From positions 434,001-498,000 of the forward strand of contig NZ_CP195793.1 in assembly GCF_051466335.1 (NCBI RefSeq): DNA of 64,000 bases, in the 5' to 3' direction. The number at the start of each line of letters is the position of its first letter. Position 1 is the first letter of the stretch. The notes below the pieces were generated by a model. The model ran no database searches. It was given only the letters and a program-made list of their open reading frames with translations, and was not told the DNA's origin. This DNA comes from Planctomicrobium sp051466335 (GTDB lineage Bacteria; Planctomycetota; Planctomycetia; Planctomycetales; Planctomycetaceae). The translations under genes were made by a program, and so were the position numbers. Of the stretch, positions 35,864 to 45,445 are shown in pieces.

Positions 35864-37405
35864 ATGGACTTTTTCAATAAATTCAGCATTCAGATTCAGT
35901 CTCTTTGGGGACGTTGGAGTGTCGGTCAGCGCGCTGCAATGATTGCCTCAGTCGTCGCTTCCATTGCGACTGTCTCTGGAGTTGGCATCTGGGCCACGAC
36001 ACCAGAATACGTGGCCGCGACTGATCGCCTCAGCCCTCAGCAGGCAGCTGAAGTTGTGAGTGCACTGGAAGCTGAGGGGATTCAGTACAAGCTGAATTAT
36101 GCGGGGTCAGCCGTCAGCGTTCCGAAGAACTCACTGAGCAGAGCCCGTCTGGCGTTGAAAGATCTTGTTGGACCTGCGGCAGGGGATGCTGCAGATATCA
36201 GCGAAGGAATCTGGTCTGATCCGACACTCTATAAAGCGAAATTGAATCGACAGCTGGAAACACGGCTCGGACGTTCCATCATGAATCTGGGGAGTGTCCG
36301 CAACGCGACGGTTCACCTCACTCCCGGAGAATCGAGTCCCTTTCTACGAGACCGGACGAGTGCAAAAGCCAGCGTCATTCTGGAATTGCAACCGGGCGCC
36401 ATGTTCTCTGCGACAGATGGACGTGCCATCGCCTCGCTCGTTGCGCACAGCGTGGAAAACCTGAGTCCTGAGAACGTCTCGATTCTCGACACCAGTGGTC
36501 GCATGCTGACCTCGGCCATGTCCGGCATGGAAGGTGATGTCACAGGACAATTGAGTTATCGCAGCCGAGTGGAAGCCGACCTCGCCTCCAAAGCAGAGGC
36601 CATTCTCACCCAAATGCTGGGAGCAGGGCGAGCCGTCGTTCGAGTCACCGCTGATATTGATTTCACAGACACAAAAACCAAAGAGACGAAATACGATCCT
36701 GATGCGAAGGTAAAAATTTCGGAAACCATTCACAGCGAGTCCACGACAGGGTCGCGTCAGACCAAGGGGATTGTTGGACAACCGCCCGAACAGATCGACC
36801 AGCTTGCTTTCAAGGCGGGAGGGAGTTCTGCCCCCAGCACAAAAATGGAAAGCAATACCACTCAGTACGAGACCGCAAAAACTGAAGATACCGTCCACAA
36901 AGCTCCCGGCCGAATCAATCGACTGACCATCGCAGCAGTTGTCCAGCTTCCTGAATCTGCCGCTGATGCTGGATCGACCGGAGCAGCACAAGCACCCACA
37001 ATTACCTCGATGCAAATCGAAAAAATCATCAAACAGGCGGTGGGGTTTGATGCAAATCGCATGGATGAGATTGAAGTTCTCTCCGCTCCATTAACGGGCA
37101 ACGCCCACATGATCAATCCGGTCATCGCAGTCCCTGGGTGGGAGAAGTATGCTCCGCTACTGCAAAACATCTCGCTTGGTCTTGGGGCACTGGTCTCGCT
37201 CTTCCTCGGTGTTCTTGTCATTCGCAGAATGCAGCCAGTTGTTGTGGAAACCGGCAATCCTGATGCCATTCCTCCGGAAGTCGTCTTAAAGAAAGCGGAA
37301 CTGGCGCAACGGGCGATTCAAAATCCTGAAGCGGTAGCCGAAGTCATCCGGGCATGGCTGGGAGAAGCCACCGAGACTCGTTCTTCCATCAGTAAAGCAT
37401 CCTGA
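35864..37405 (+). CDS. fliF: Flagellar MS-ring protein FliF
   Basis: 513 residues. An N-terminal transmembrane segment is followed by two YscJ/FliF ring-building domains (SPQQAAEVVSALEAEGIQYKL; VHLTPGESSPFLRD) and a second transmembrane helix near residue 445. The C-terminal tail (about 475-513) should bind FliG. The ATG at 35864 has an AGGTGAG ribosome site 4-5 bases upstream; the GTG at 35855 falls inside that site, so the ATG is preferred. Inner-membrane MS ring of the motor. Confidence 0.94.
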   Translation: MDFFNKFSIQIQSLWGRWSVGQRAAMIASVVASIATVSGVGIWATTPEYVAATDRLSPQQAAEVVSALEAEGIQYKLNYAGSAVSVPKNSLSRARLALKDLVGPAAGDAADISEGIWSDPTLYKAKLNRQLETRLGRSIMNLGSVRNATVHLTPGESSPFLRDRTSAKASVILELQPGAMFSATDGRAIASLVAHSVENLSPENVSILDTSGRMLTSAMSGMEGDVTGQLSYRSRVEADLASKAEAILTQMLGAGRAVVRVTADIDFTDTKTKETKYDPDAKVKISETIHSESTTGSRQTKGIVGQPPEQIDQLAFKAGGSSAPSTKMESNTTQYETAKTEDTVHKAPGRINRLTIAAVVQLPESAADAGSTGAAQAPTITSMQIEKIIKQAVGFDANRMDEIEVLSAPLTGNAHMINPVIAVPGWEKYAPLLQNISLGLGALVSLFLGVLVIRRMQPVVVETGNPDAIPPEVVLKKAELAQRAIQNPEAVAEVIRAWLGEATETRSSISKAS

Positions 37406-37445
37406 AACCCAGGCAGTTCAATAAAGGGATTCAGCGGAAGTGACC

Positions 37446-38408
37446 GTGATCAACGAATTAAAAAGTAATCTGCAGAAGGATCGAGTGCTGACGTTGTTGC
37501 ACTTGCTCGGGGAAGAGGCCTCGGCAAAGGTACTCGACAATCTCGATGTACAGATCAGCAATGACCTTCGACTTCAGATGAAGCAAACGGCCAACGCCCC
37601 CATCACCGCTAAAAAACAACAGGCTGTCCTGGAGGACTTCGAACGGTTCTTAGGGTTCGTGCTGAAAAATGGACGCCCGGAACTTCGGCTCCACACTGAA
37701 GACGACGAAGAGGAAGAGGTCCCGACGGAAGAGCCGTACATTCTGTCCGGCGATCCGCTCAAAGATCTCGAACTGATGAATGCAGTACAGGTTGCTGCTG
37801 CACTTCAGATGGAGCAGCCTCGGACTGTGGCGTTGCTCCTCAAAGGACTGACTCCCCCTCGGGTTGCAACTCTTCTCAAATTGTTATCGACCGATAAACG
37901 CGAAGCTGTCGTTCGTGAAATGAGCCGTGACCCGCGGGCACCGGAAGTGATTCTGCGGCGAATCGCTGCGACAACGGTCGAGCATGCAACGAGTCTTCCC
38001 AATTCGATTCAGCCGAACGACAGTGCTTTACAACGAATGGTTGAGGTGCTGCGAGCGACTGAAAAATCCCAGCGTCGAAACATTCTCCGCGCGCTGGAAT
38101 CGGAGAATCCAGAGCAGGCGAAAGCGATCAATCAGGCGTTGTATCGATTCGAAGACATCGAACATCTCGATGATCAACAGATTCAGAAGGTGTTGGCGAA
38201 GATCGATTCAACGACGCTTTCAACAGCTCTCTTCGGAGCTGGCGAAGGATTGGTTACCAAGATTCTGAACAACCTTTCAAAACGGGCACGTACATCGTTG
38301 CAGGAAGAACTGACATTCCGACGAAACGTCAGTGGTTCGCAACTGCAGGCCTCTCGAGAACTGGTCACCAGAGCAATCGCGGAATCCGAGCAGGAATCGG
38401 AAGGCTAA
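37446..38408 (+). CDS. fliG: Flagellar motor switch protein FliG
   Basis: About 320 residues. The N domain binds FliF; the middle domain includes MEQPRTVALLLKGLTPPRVATLLK; the C-terminal domain carries the torque-generating charged helix (LVTKILNNLSKRARTSLQEEL). FliG couples stator ion flow to rotation and, with FliM and FliN, switches direction. fliM and fliN are not in this window. GTG at 37446 has AGCGGA at a suitable distance; GTG at 37440 is too close to it. Confidence 0.92.
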   Translation: MINELKSNLQKDRVLTLLHLLGEEASAKVLDNLDVQISNDLRLQMKQTANAPITAKKQQAVLEDFERFLGFVLKNGRPELRLHTEDDEEEEVPTEEPYILSGDPLKDLELMNAVQVAAALQMEQPRTVALLLKGLTPPRVATLLKLLSTDKREAVVREMSRDPRAPEVILRRIAATTVEHATSLPNSIQPNDSALQRMVEVLRATEKSQRRNILRALESENPEQAKAINQALYRFEDIEHLDDQQIQKVLAKIDSTTLSTALFGAGEGLVTKILNNLSKRARTSLQEELTFRRNVSGSQLQASRELVTRAIAESEQESEG

Positions 38409-38420
38409 GGAGCCGATCAA

Positions 38421-39095
38421 ATGTTCCGCAAACAAATCACGTTCTCGAGCAGCCCGACTCAGGTTTTCATTCGGAGCAGTGCAGCTGAGCAATTGGTCGA
38501 GGCATCGCCAGAGCCTGTGAGCAAAAAGCCTGCATTTCCCCATGCCGACGTTGAACAGACAACCTTCCCATCACAGCCTCCCCCCCCTGACCTCCAGCCG
38601 TTGCTGGAAACAATCTCCGAAAAACTCAATGTTTTGGATCAGCGCCGGCATCAGTCTTTGGCGGAGATGCAGCAAGTCGCTTTAGAATTGGCAGTCGCAG
38701 TTGCCTCTCATTTGGTTTTCGAAGCGATCTCAAGTGACCAGTTCGGAGTGGAACAGCTTGTTCAACAAGCGATTGCCGGGATGGAAATTGACGGCGTTCC
38801 GATTGTCTGGCTGCACCCGCTGGATCTTGAACTTCTGAATCAACGTCTTCGAAACAGTTCGGTGAAATGGAATCCGGAAAAAGTCCACCTACGGAGCGAT
38901 CCATCACTCTCCCGTGGAGGCTGCCGCGTTAAAGGAACTGACGGCCGACTTCAGGTATCAGACATTAGCCTGCGACTCTCCGAAATTCGTAGACATTGGT
39001 TGGAAGAATTAGATGACACTCAGACTGAACGTCGAAGCACTCAAGAAGAAGGCCAAAAGTTGCGACGTTTTCCGGACCGCCGGAAGTATTCGTAG
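38421..39095 (+). CDS. fliH: Flagellar export ATPase regulator, FliH-like
   Basis: 224 residues. The N-terminus is Ser/Pro-rich and low in structure; the centre (about 60-130) is helical and predicted coiled coil; the C-terminal half contains a FliH/YscL-like fold with VPIVWLHPLDLELL, VHLRSDPSLSRGGCRV and LRLSEIRRHWLEEL. FliH binds FliI and restrains its ATPase activity. Identity is by position and general features rather than a strong motif. The last 83 bases overlap fliI in another frame, unusually long for such an operon. Confidence 0.8.
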   Translation: MFRKQITFSSSPTQVFIRSSAAEQLVEASPEPVSKKPAFPHADVEQTTFPSQPPPPDLQPLLETISEKLNVLDQRRHQSLAEMQQVALELAVAVASHLVFEAISSDQFGVEQLVQQAIAGMEIDGVPIVWLHPLDLELLNQRLRNSSVKWNPEKVHLRSDPSLSRGGCRVKGTDGRLQVSDISLRLSEIRRHWLEELDDTQTERRSTQEEGQKLRRFPDRRKYS

Positions 39096-40323
39096 TGTTC
39101 AGGAAATCCTGACGGCTCGCGTTCCTGCCTCGATTGGCGAGCTGTGCGAAATTCGAACCATCGACGATGAACGACTCCTTGCAGAAGTTGTCGGAGTACA
39201 CGACGAACACGCCCAGATCATGAGTTTCAATCACGGCATTGGCCTAAAACCGGGATCTCAGGTGATTGCACTTGGCCGCCGAGTGAGCGTCCCCGTTGGC
39301 CCGGAACTTCTCGGACGAGTCGTCAACGGGCTTGGACAACCGATCGACGGTGGAGGGCCGCTCTCTGTGAGACGCTGGAAAACGGTCGATCAGGAGACTC
39401 CTTCTGCTCTGGCACGGCAGCGCATCACAAAACCGTTGATTACCGGACAACGTGTGATTGATGGGCTGCTGACACTCGGGCAGGGGCAGCGTGTCGGACT
39501 TTTCGCAGGAAGCGGGGTTGGCAAGAGCACGCTCATGGGGGAAATCGCCAAGCATGCTTCGGCCGACCTGAATGTTATCTGTCTCGTCGGCGAGCGAGGT
39601 CGTGAAGTTGTCCCGTTTCTGGAGGATTGCCTCGGAGACGAAGGACGATCACGAAGTATCGTCGTTGTGGCAACGTCTGACGAAACGCCCTTGATGCGGA
39701 TTCAGGCGGTCCGCAGCGCGATCGTTATGGCAGATGCATTTCGATCACAAGGGAAGAATGTCCTGTTCTTCCTGGACAGTTTGACTCGCCTTGCCTTCGC
39801 ACAACGTGAACTCGGATTGCTTCGAGGGGAACCTCCCGGAACACGCGGGTATCCCCCTTCGGTTTTCACTGTATTAGCAAGTACTCTCGAAAAACTTGGA
39901 AACGATGAAGTAGGGTCCATCACAGGACTCATCACCGTTCTGGTTGATGGCGATGACATGGACGAACCGATTGCGGACGCCGCCCGATCGATTCTCGATG
40001 GGCATGTCGTGCTGAGTCGGAAAATCGCGTCGCGCGGACAGTATCCTGCTGTGGATGTGCTGCACAGTCTGAGTCGCCTCTTCCGGGATGTGACGACGCC
40101 AGAGCATCAACAGGCTGCACAAAAAATGCGACAACTTTTGGCGACATACGAAGAGGTGTCAGATCTGATTCAGCTGGGGATGTACCAGATGGGTGCCTCC
40201 CCGCAAGTCGATGAAGCGATTCAGAAGATGCCCAAAATCCTGAGTTTTCTCAAGCAGGAGATTGGTCAGTCTTCCTCATTTTCGGACATGTCCCAACTGA
40301 TGTCGCAATTCAAAGCTGGATGA
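39013..40323 (+). CDS. fliI: Flagellum-specific export ATPase FliI
   Basis: 436 residues, F1-beta-like. Walker A is GSGVGKST at 166-173, then GERGREVVPF and the Walker B region LFFLDSLTRLAFAQREL, with the family PPGTRGYPPSVF loop. It energises unfolding and export of flagellar substrates at the cytoplasmic gate. ATG at 39013 has a GGAAG ribosome site 6-7 bases upstream, so the overlap with fliH looks genuine. Confidence 0.96.
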   Translation: MTLRLNVEALKKKAKSCDVFRTAGSIRSVQEILTARVPASIGELCEIRTIDDERLLAEVVGVHDEHAQIMSFNHGIGLKPGSQVIALGRRVSVPVGPELLGRVVNGLGQPIDGGGPLSVRRWKTVDQETPSALARQRITKPLITGQRVIDGLLTLGQGQRVGLFAGSGVGKSTLMGEIAKHASADLNVICLVGERGREVVPFLEDCLGDEGRSRSIVVVATSDETPLMRIQAVRSAIVMADAFRSQGKNVLFFLDSLTRLAFAQRELGLLRGEPPGTRGYPPSVFTVLASTLEKLGNDEVGSITGLITVLVDGDDMDEPIADAARSILDGHVVLSRKIASRGQYPAVDVLHSLSRLFRDVTTPEHQQAAQKMRQLLATYEEVSDLIQLGMYQMGASPQVDEAIQKMPKILSFLKQEIGQSSSFSDMSQLMSQFKAG

Positions 40324-40339
40324 AAACCGGGAGAAAGAC

Positions 40340-40813
40340 ATGAAGCGTTTTCATTCGCCACTGGAAAAAGTGAAGGGGATTCTCGACCAGCAGAGCCACA
40401 TGGCCGAGTTGCGACTCGCTCAGGCGACGGTTTCTCACCAACATGCGATTCAGGCAGAAAAGATCGCAGCCGAACAATTGGAATCAGCTCACGCGACCGC
40501 TTCAATCGCCATCAAGCAGGCAAGCAACGTTCTAATGATCCTTGGAATCCAGCAACATTTGCTAGTTGCTGCCGAAGAACTCCAGAAGCAACAAGGCCAT
40601 GTTGACTCCACTGCAAAAATCCGCGATGAGTCCCGTCAGCAGTTCCAGTTACTCCATTCCAAAGTCGAGAGACTCGAACAGCTCATTGAAAAACAGAAGT
40701 CCGAGCATCGCCTGGAACGACTTCTAGAGGAGCAAAAGGGGATGGACGATGTTTCAATATCTCGTTGGAAGCTGGGAGATGCTTCCGTCGCTGGGGTAAA
40801 TTCCCATGAATAA
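40340..40813 (+). CDS. fliJ: FliJ-like flagellar export coiled-coil protein
   Basis: 157 residues, almost entirely helical with heptad repeats (two antiparallel helices, about 1-70 and 75-140). FliJ sits in the centre of the FliI hexamer and contacts FlhA. Sequence identity within the family is low; the call comes from size, coiled-coil content, the MKRFHSPLEKV-type N-terminus and position after fliI. It overlaps the next gene by 8 bases. Confidence 0.8.
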   Translation: MKRFHSPLEKVKGILDQQSHMAELRLAQATVSHQHAIQAEKIAAEQLESAHATASIAIKQASNVLMILGIQQHLLVAAEELQKQQGHVDSTAKIRDESRQQFQLLHSKVERLEQLIEKQKSEHRLERLLEEQKGMDDVSISRWKLGDASVAGVNSHE

Positions 40814-41627
40814 AAATCTGGTATTTGTGGGATTTGGACTCGTCGTCTTTCTCGGAGCAGCGGGAGGATCATGGTACGTTCAAAACGTCGTCCTCGCGCC
40901 CAAAACACAGTCTGATGAACACAGCTCGCAACTTCATCCAGCGGTCGCAGATGCCCAGCGGACTCCAGATGCGTCGCAATCGACAACAAAAGTTGCGATG
41001 TCCGATTTTGAAAACGCTCCTGCAACTGGGGATGCGAAGCAACGGCTGCCCGTCCCCATTCGCCCCCGCGAGATGAGTGTTGAAGAACTGTTGAGACTTG
41101 GGATGGGAGTGAAAGAGCGGGAGAACACCGTTCGACTTCAGGAGGAGCAACTCCAGAAGCGCCGCGTCCAACAGCAACTCGCACAAGCGGACATCGAGGG
41201 AGAACGCAAAGAGATTGAAGGACTTCGAGTTCAGGTTCAGGACCAGTTGAAGCAGGCAGAAGTTCTCATCGAGAAGATGAGCTCAATGCGATCTCAACTG
41301 CTACAAGATCAGACCGATGCCACTGCAAACATGCAGCAAATCAAACACGAACGTGTTGAGATTGATCTCGAACAGCAGGAAAACACCAAGCGGCTCTCAC
41401 AGTGGATCCAAAGCATGGATCCAGAGAAAGCAGCCGAAGTTCTAAAGTCGATGGCAGATGATGGAGCGGAGGAACTGGAGATTGCCGTTCAGATTCTGCG
41501 AAACCTCGAGGAACGAGAGGCTGCCAAAATCCTCTCAGCGATCGATGATCCAAAACTCGTTCAGACCTTGATCGAGAAGTTTCGTAAGCTGAAGAAAGCA
41601 CCTCCCAAATCAACGGCGAAACGCTGA
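40806..41627 (+). CDS. MotE-like protein: membrane anchor, coiled coil and MgtE-N-like C-domain
   Basis: 273 residues. One N-terminal transmembrane helix (about 5-27) is followed by a Gln/Glu-rich coiled coil (about 80-200). The C-terminal 60 residues contain MDPEKAAEVLKSM and REAAKILSAIDDPKLV, the helical repeat also found in the MgtE N domain and in FliG-like folds. This is the architecture of MotE/FlbB-type proteins, which help MotC or stator assembly in other bacteria. Position between fliJ and fliQ supports a flagellar role; the exact role here is inferred. Confidence 0.75.
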   Translation: MNKNLVFVGFGLVVFLGAAGGSWYVQNVVLAPKTQSDEHSSQLHPAVADAQRTPDASQSTTKVAMSDFENAPATGDAKQRLPVPIRPREMSVEELLRLGMGVKERENTVRLQEEQLQKRRVQQQLAQADIEGERKEIEGLRVQVQDQLKQAEVLIEKMSSMRSQLLQDQTDATANMQQIKHERVEIDLEQQENTKRLSQWIQSMDPEKAAEVLKSMADDGAEELEIAVQILRNLEEREAAKILSAIDDPKLVQTLIEKFRKLKKAPPKSTAKR

Positions 41628-41718
41628 CTCGCCCGAAGAGCAGTGATTGAGTCGCCCCTCACCTCAAGCGGAATCAAGTGAGCAGAGAGCTCCCACACGG
41701 CTGTGTAAAGGAAGACCA

Positions 41719-41988
41719 ATGGACTTGATGACCGTCGCCAGCATTCTGCGGGACCTCCTTCTGACAGCCTTGGTTCTGACACTCCCCTCTGTGCTCGCAA
41801 GCCTGATCATCGGAACGGTGATCAGCGTTCTTCAGACGGTCACGAGCATTCAGGAACAGACGCTTTCGTTTGCTCCGCGAATCATCGGAGTTGCAATCGT
41901 GATGATGTTGACGTTGCCATGGTCGTTAAAAATGGCGATGGGATTTACATCCCGGATGATGTACCACATGCTTCAGGCAGTTCGATAA
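41719..41988 (+). CDS. fliQ: Flagellar export gate protein FliQ
   Basis: 89 residues, exactly the usual FliQ size, with two transmembrane helices. Typical features are the first helix LLTALVLTLPSVLASLIIG and TSIQEQTLSFAPRI between the helices. ATG at 41719 has an AAAGGAAG ribosome site. FliQ is part of the FliPQR export gate. fliP does not precede it here. Its TAA overlaps the fliR ATG by one base. Confidence 0.95.
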   Translation: MDLMTVASILRDLLLTALVLTLPSVLASLIIGTVISVLQTVTSIQEQTLSFAPRIIGVAIVMMLTLPWSLKMAMGFTSRMMYHMLQAVR

Positions 41989-42743
41989 TGACACTCCTTG
42001 TTATCGCGTTTCTGCTCGTTTTCTTCCGCGTCGCGGGCTTTGTGGCGTTTCTTCCTCCCTTCTCGGGCCGCCATCTTCCACACACCGTTAAAATTGGCTT
42101 GGCGACGGCACTCACTGTCATGTGGAGTACGAAGGTGGTTCCACCGCTGGCATTCTCACTGAACCCTGAAATCAGTGACAACTGGTTCCTGCTGACCTGG
42201 CTGGCGGTGAGAGAGACGTTATTCGGCGCTTCTCTCGGTTGGCTTTTAGGACTGGTTCTGGTGCCGATGAGAATTGCGGGAGCTTACATCATTCAGGAAA
42301 TGGGACTCACAATGGCAGCAGTCACTTCTGCAACCGAGCCAAGCGAATCCAACGTGCTGTCGCAGGTCTTCGAGATCATTGCGATTCTGCTTCTGTTCGG
42401 AACAAACATCCACCACGAGTTTCTGCGCCTATTCGATTCGACTCTCGAACTGTTCCCCTTGGGAAAAAGTTGGACGTTGCCCTCACAGGAATGGATTGTG
42501 GGAAGCATCTTGCAGACAACGAATCTCGGCTTGGGAATCGCTGCGCCTGTGGGAATAGTTCTATTCGTCTCACTCGTCGCAACGATGTTCATGATGAGGC
42601 AATCACCCCAGTTCAATCTGTTCACATTCGGCGGTCCAATTCGTCTTTTTATCGGTCTAGTGGCAATGCTCTGGTTCTTGCCAAGCATGATGAGCGGGAT
42701 GATGCACACATTGCATTCGTTCACAAGTTTTCGCGGTCTTTAG
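41988..42743 (+). CDS. fliR: Flagellar export gate protein FliR
   Basis: 251 residues with about six transmembrane segments. Recognisable features are RVAGFVAFLPPFSGRHLP and KIGLATALTV near the N-terminus and GAYIIQEMGLTMA in the middle. It forms the export gate with FliP and FliQ. One-base overlap with fliQ. The 129 bases to flhB hold no gene. Confidence 0.94.
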   Translation: MTLLVIAFLLVFFRVAGFVAFLPPFSGRHLPHTVKIGLATALTVMWSTKVVPPLAFSLNPEISDNWFLLTWLAVRETLFGASLGWLLGLVLVPMRIAGAYIIQEMGLTMAAVTSATEPSESNVLSQVFEIIAILLLFGTNIHHEFLRLFDSTLELFPLGKSWTLPSQEWIVGSILQTTNLGLGIAAPVGIVLFVSLVATMFMMRQSPQFNLFTFGGPIRLFIGLVAMLWFLPSMMSGMMHTLHSFTSFRGL

Positions 42744-42872
42744 CCCATCTCGAGGTGCCATCAGCAACGCAGGTCTCATTCGGTTCACCAGTCGCTCCCC
42801 CGGAATGTTCACTGTTCCATGGATCATGTCCCCGCTTCATTTCCCCCAACACAATGAATTCTGACAACTCAC

Positions 42873-43940
42873 ATGGCAGAATCGACGAACGATAACAAGA
42901 CGGAAGATCCGACACCGCACCGTCGTGAGACCGCTCGGGAAGATGGTCAGGTTGTCTATAGCCCTGACCTGAATAGCGCGGTCGCTATTTTTTTTGTCGC
43001 AGTCGCTTCGTTGTGGATGGTTCCGCTCATGATCGGGCAGACGCAGCGAATTCTCTCCGAACGAATCGTGACGCTGGACGGAAGTGATTGGACTGTCGCA
43101 AGCACTCAAATCGCCGGACAATGGTTTTTCAATCACCTCTGGGGGATCGCAGGCGTTGCATCGGTGATTTTTCTGGGAATCAACCTGCTTCTGTCCCAGA
43201 TTCAAGTCGGCTTTCTCATCACCCCGAAACCACTTGTCCCCAAGTGGGAAAAGCTGGACATGGCGAAGGGGTTCCAGAAGATCTTTTCACTGGAAAGCGT
43301 CGTGAGAGGTATGATGGCCGTCCTCAAAGTGAGCACCCTGGGGATTGTGTCCTGCGTGGTGTGTTACCTTTGGCGAAACACCTTACAGAAAGAGGCTCAC
43401 GGTCCGGTCATTCATTCCGTCGTCCTTGGCTGGGAAATGCTGATTCAGTTGATGATGTCGCTCGCTGGAACGGCGCTGCTCTGGGGAATCACTGACTATT
43501 GCTTCAAGTGGTATCGCAATGAACAAAAGCTGCGAATGTCGAAGCAGGAAGTCAAAGATGAACAAAAATCCGAGAACGGAGATCCACAGGTCAAATCGCG
43601 AATTCGCCGCATGCAGCGAGAGGCATCGCAGCGAAAAAGTCTCAAAGATGTTCCTCGCGCCAGCGTCGTGATTACGAACCCGACCCACTATGCAGTCGCA
43701 CTGCGGTATGAGTCAGGAGTAATGAGTGCTCCCAAGGTGATTGCCAAGGGAAGCGGAGCGTTTGCAAAACGCATCGCAGCGACTGCAAGAGAACACGGTG
43801 TCCCTGTCCTTGAACGCAAGCCATTGACTCGCGCACTCTACGCGTTGGCTGAAGTCGGCAAGGAAATTCCTCTCGAATATTTCCGGGCGGTCGCCGAAAT
43901 TCTTGCCTATGTCTACCGCATCAAGAACGGGCTCATGTAG
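42873..43940 (+). CDS. flhB: Flagellar export switch protein FlhB
   Basis: 355 residues. Four transmembrane helices (about 30-210) are followed by a cytoplasmic domain with the autocleavage site NPTH at 269-272, the same positions as in Salmonella FlhB. Cleavage between N and P switches export from rod/hook to filament proteins. The N-terminal KTEDPTPHRRETARE segment is typical. Last flagellar gene in the window; flhA is absent. Confidence 0.96.
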   Translation: MAESTNDNKTEDPTPHRRETAREDGQVVYSPDLNSAVAIFFVAVASLWMVPLMIGQTQRILSERIVTLDGSDWTVASTQIAGQWFFNHLWGIAGVASVIFLGINLLLSQIQVGFLITPKPLVPKWEKLDMAKGFQKIFSLESVVRGMMAVLKVSTLGIVSCVVCYLWRNTLQKEAHGPVIHSVVLGWEMLIQLMMSLAGTALLWGITDYCFKWYRNEQKLRMSKQEVKDEQKSENGDPQVKSRIRRMQREASQRKSLKDVPRASVVITNPTHYAVALRYESGVMSAPKVIAKGSGAFAKRIAATAREHGVPVLERKPLTRALYALAEVGKEIPLEYFRAVAEILAYVYRIKNGLM

Positions 43941-44046
43941 TTTTCCAGTGTGAAGTAACGTTGTCCGAAGAGTCGGATAGTGGCCGTCGGGGAGTTCATC
44001 TAGAATCCTCTTAATACTGACCACTCACAACAACGACTGCTTCACC

Positions 44047-45441
44047 ATGACTCGCGATTACGCTGCGGAAAGCCTTTCCTACGATCCCATTCATGGGTAC
44101 ATACCGTTTACATCTCGGTCAGGCCTTCCCGATTCCGAAACTTCTGAGCAAGACCTGATCGATCATCCGTGGGTTCAGCGGATGAGACAAATCCACCAGC
44201 TGCAAACTGCCTGGTTTGTGTTTCCCAGCGCCGAACACCGGCGATTTCAACATATTCTGGGAGCGATGCACCTTGCTTCCCGGGTCATCGATGAGTGGTA
44301 TGAGTCACTGGCGGAGGTCTGCGCAAGCTGTCCGTCGAAGCCCTACGTAGAAAGTCTGTGTCGCATGGCGGCGCTGCTCCATGATGTGGGACACGGCCCG
44401 TTCGGACACTTTTTCGATGACCACTATCTCTCGCAATTCGGAATCACCCACGAAGACATCGGTGCTGCCGTCATCGAACGGCATCTTGGCGAACTGATCC
44501 GTGGCATCCGCCGGACGCCCAGCGGGAAACTTCAACCACTTGAAGAGCTCGACCCAAAACAGGTCGCCTGGCTGATCCGACGTCCGAGAGGATTGGAATC
44601 AGGACATCCCGCGTGGCTTCGAAAACTGCGTGCGTTGTTCAGTGGCATCTACACTGTCGACAACATGGACTTCGTGTTGAGAGACGCCTACATGACTGGC
44701 GTCAACACAAAAGCCTTCGATATCTCGCGCCTGATTCACTACAGCTTCTTTGGCGAAGAAGGGCTGACAATTCATGGTCGCGGACTCCCCTCGCTGATTC
44801 ACTTTATTGAAACCCGTGCCAATCTCTTCCGGATGGTCTACTTCCATCGCACCGTCAGAGCACTCGACATCAGCATCGAAGAGATTTTCTCGGAGACGAT
44901 GAGCCATCTCTTTCAGGGGAATCCGCTTGATCATCTGGAAGATTATCTCCACTTCCACGAGTCTTCATTTCTGGTCGACGTGCAGCGTTGGAGCCATTCA
45001 GACGACCCGGCTCTCAAACAACTGGGAGAGCAATGGAACGCCATTCTGTATCGCAAAACGAGTTGGAAGTTGGCGTGCGAACGAACGCTGAATTTCCACT
45101 CCGCAAGCGGCGAGAGGATGTCCATCTTTTCGGAACCAGAACTGGTACTGAAGCGTGTGCGTGAACGATTGCCTGAAGAAATCCGCGACATCCCGCTGAA
45201 CATCGACGTCGCCAAGCACTACCACAGACCGAGCTCACGCCTTCCCGCAGGTGGTCAGAATTTTCTTTTTGACCCTACGAGCGGCGTCCATGAACTGCAG
45301 GATGATGAACTCTTCAGAACCATCCCCGTCAGTTTCCTGATCTTCCGCATTTACTGTCAGACTCACGCGCACGATGTCGAACTCAATGCGGCGCTGAACT
45401 CGGTACTGGGAGATGCGATGGACGCCAAAACGAACATGTAG
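44047..45441 (+). CDS. HD-superfamily phosphohydrolase (SAMHD1/dGTPase-like)
   Basis: 464 residues. The metal-binding HD signature is complete: HRRFQHILGAMH (first His), LLHDVGHGPFGHFF (HD pair) and VDNMDFVLRD (distal Asp). The N-terminal DPIHGYIPF is the standard opening of this family. Related proteins are dNTP triphosphohydrolases or uncharacterised HD hydrolases; substrate is not predictable here. It ends only 4 bases before the convergent metal permease stop. The start has no strong ribosome site but the N-terminus fits the family. Confidence 0.9.
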   Translation: MTRDYAAESLSYDPIHGYIPFTSRSGLPDSETSEQDLIDHPWVQRMRQIHQLQTAWFVFPSAEHRRFQHILGAMHLASRVIDEWYESLAEVCASCPSKPYVESLCRMAALLHDVGHGPFGHFFDDHYLSQFGITHEDIGAAVIERHLGELIRGIRRTPSGKLQPLEELDPKQVAWLIRRPRGLESGHPAWLRKLRALFSGIYTVDNMDFVLRDAYMTGVNTKAFDISRLIHYSFFGEEGLTIHGRGLPSLIHFIETRANLFRMVYFHRTVRALDISIEEIFSETMSHLFQGNPLDHLEDYLHFHESSFLVDVQRWSHSDDPALKQLGEQWNAILYRKTSWKLACERTLNFHSASGERMSIFSEPELVLKRVRERLPEEIRDIPLNIDVAKHYHRPSSRLPAGGQNFLFDPTSGVHELQDDELFRTIPVSFLIFRIYCQTHAHDVELNAALNSVLGDAMDAKTNM

Positions 45442-45445
45442 ACAA

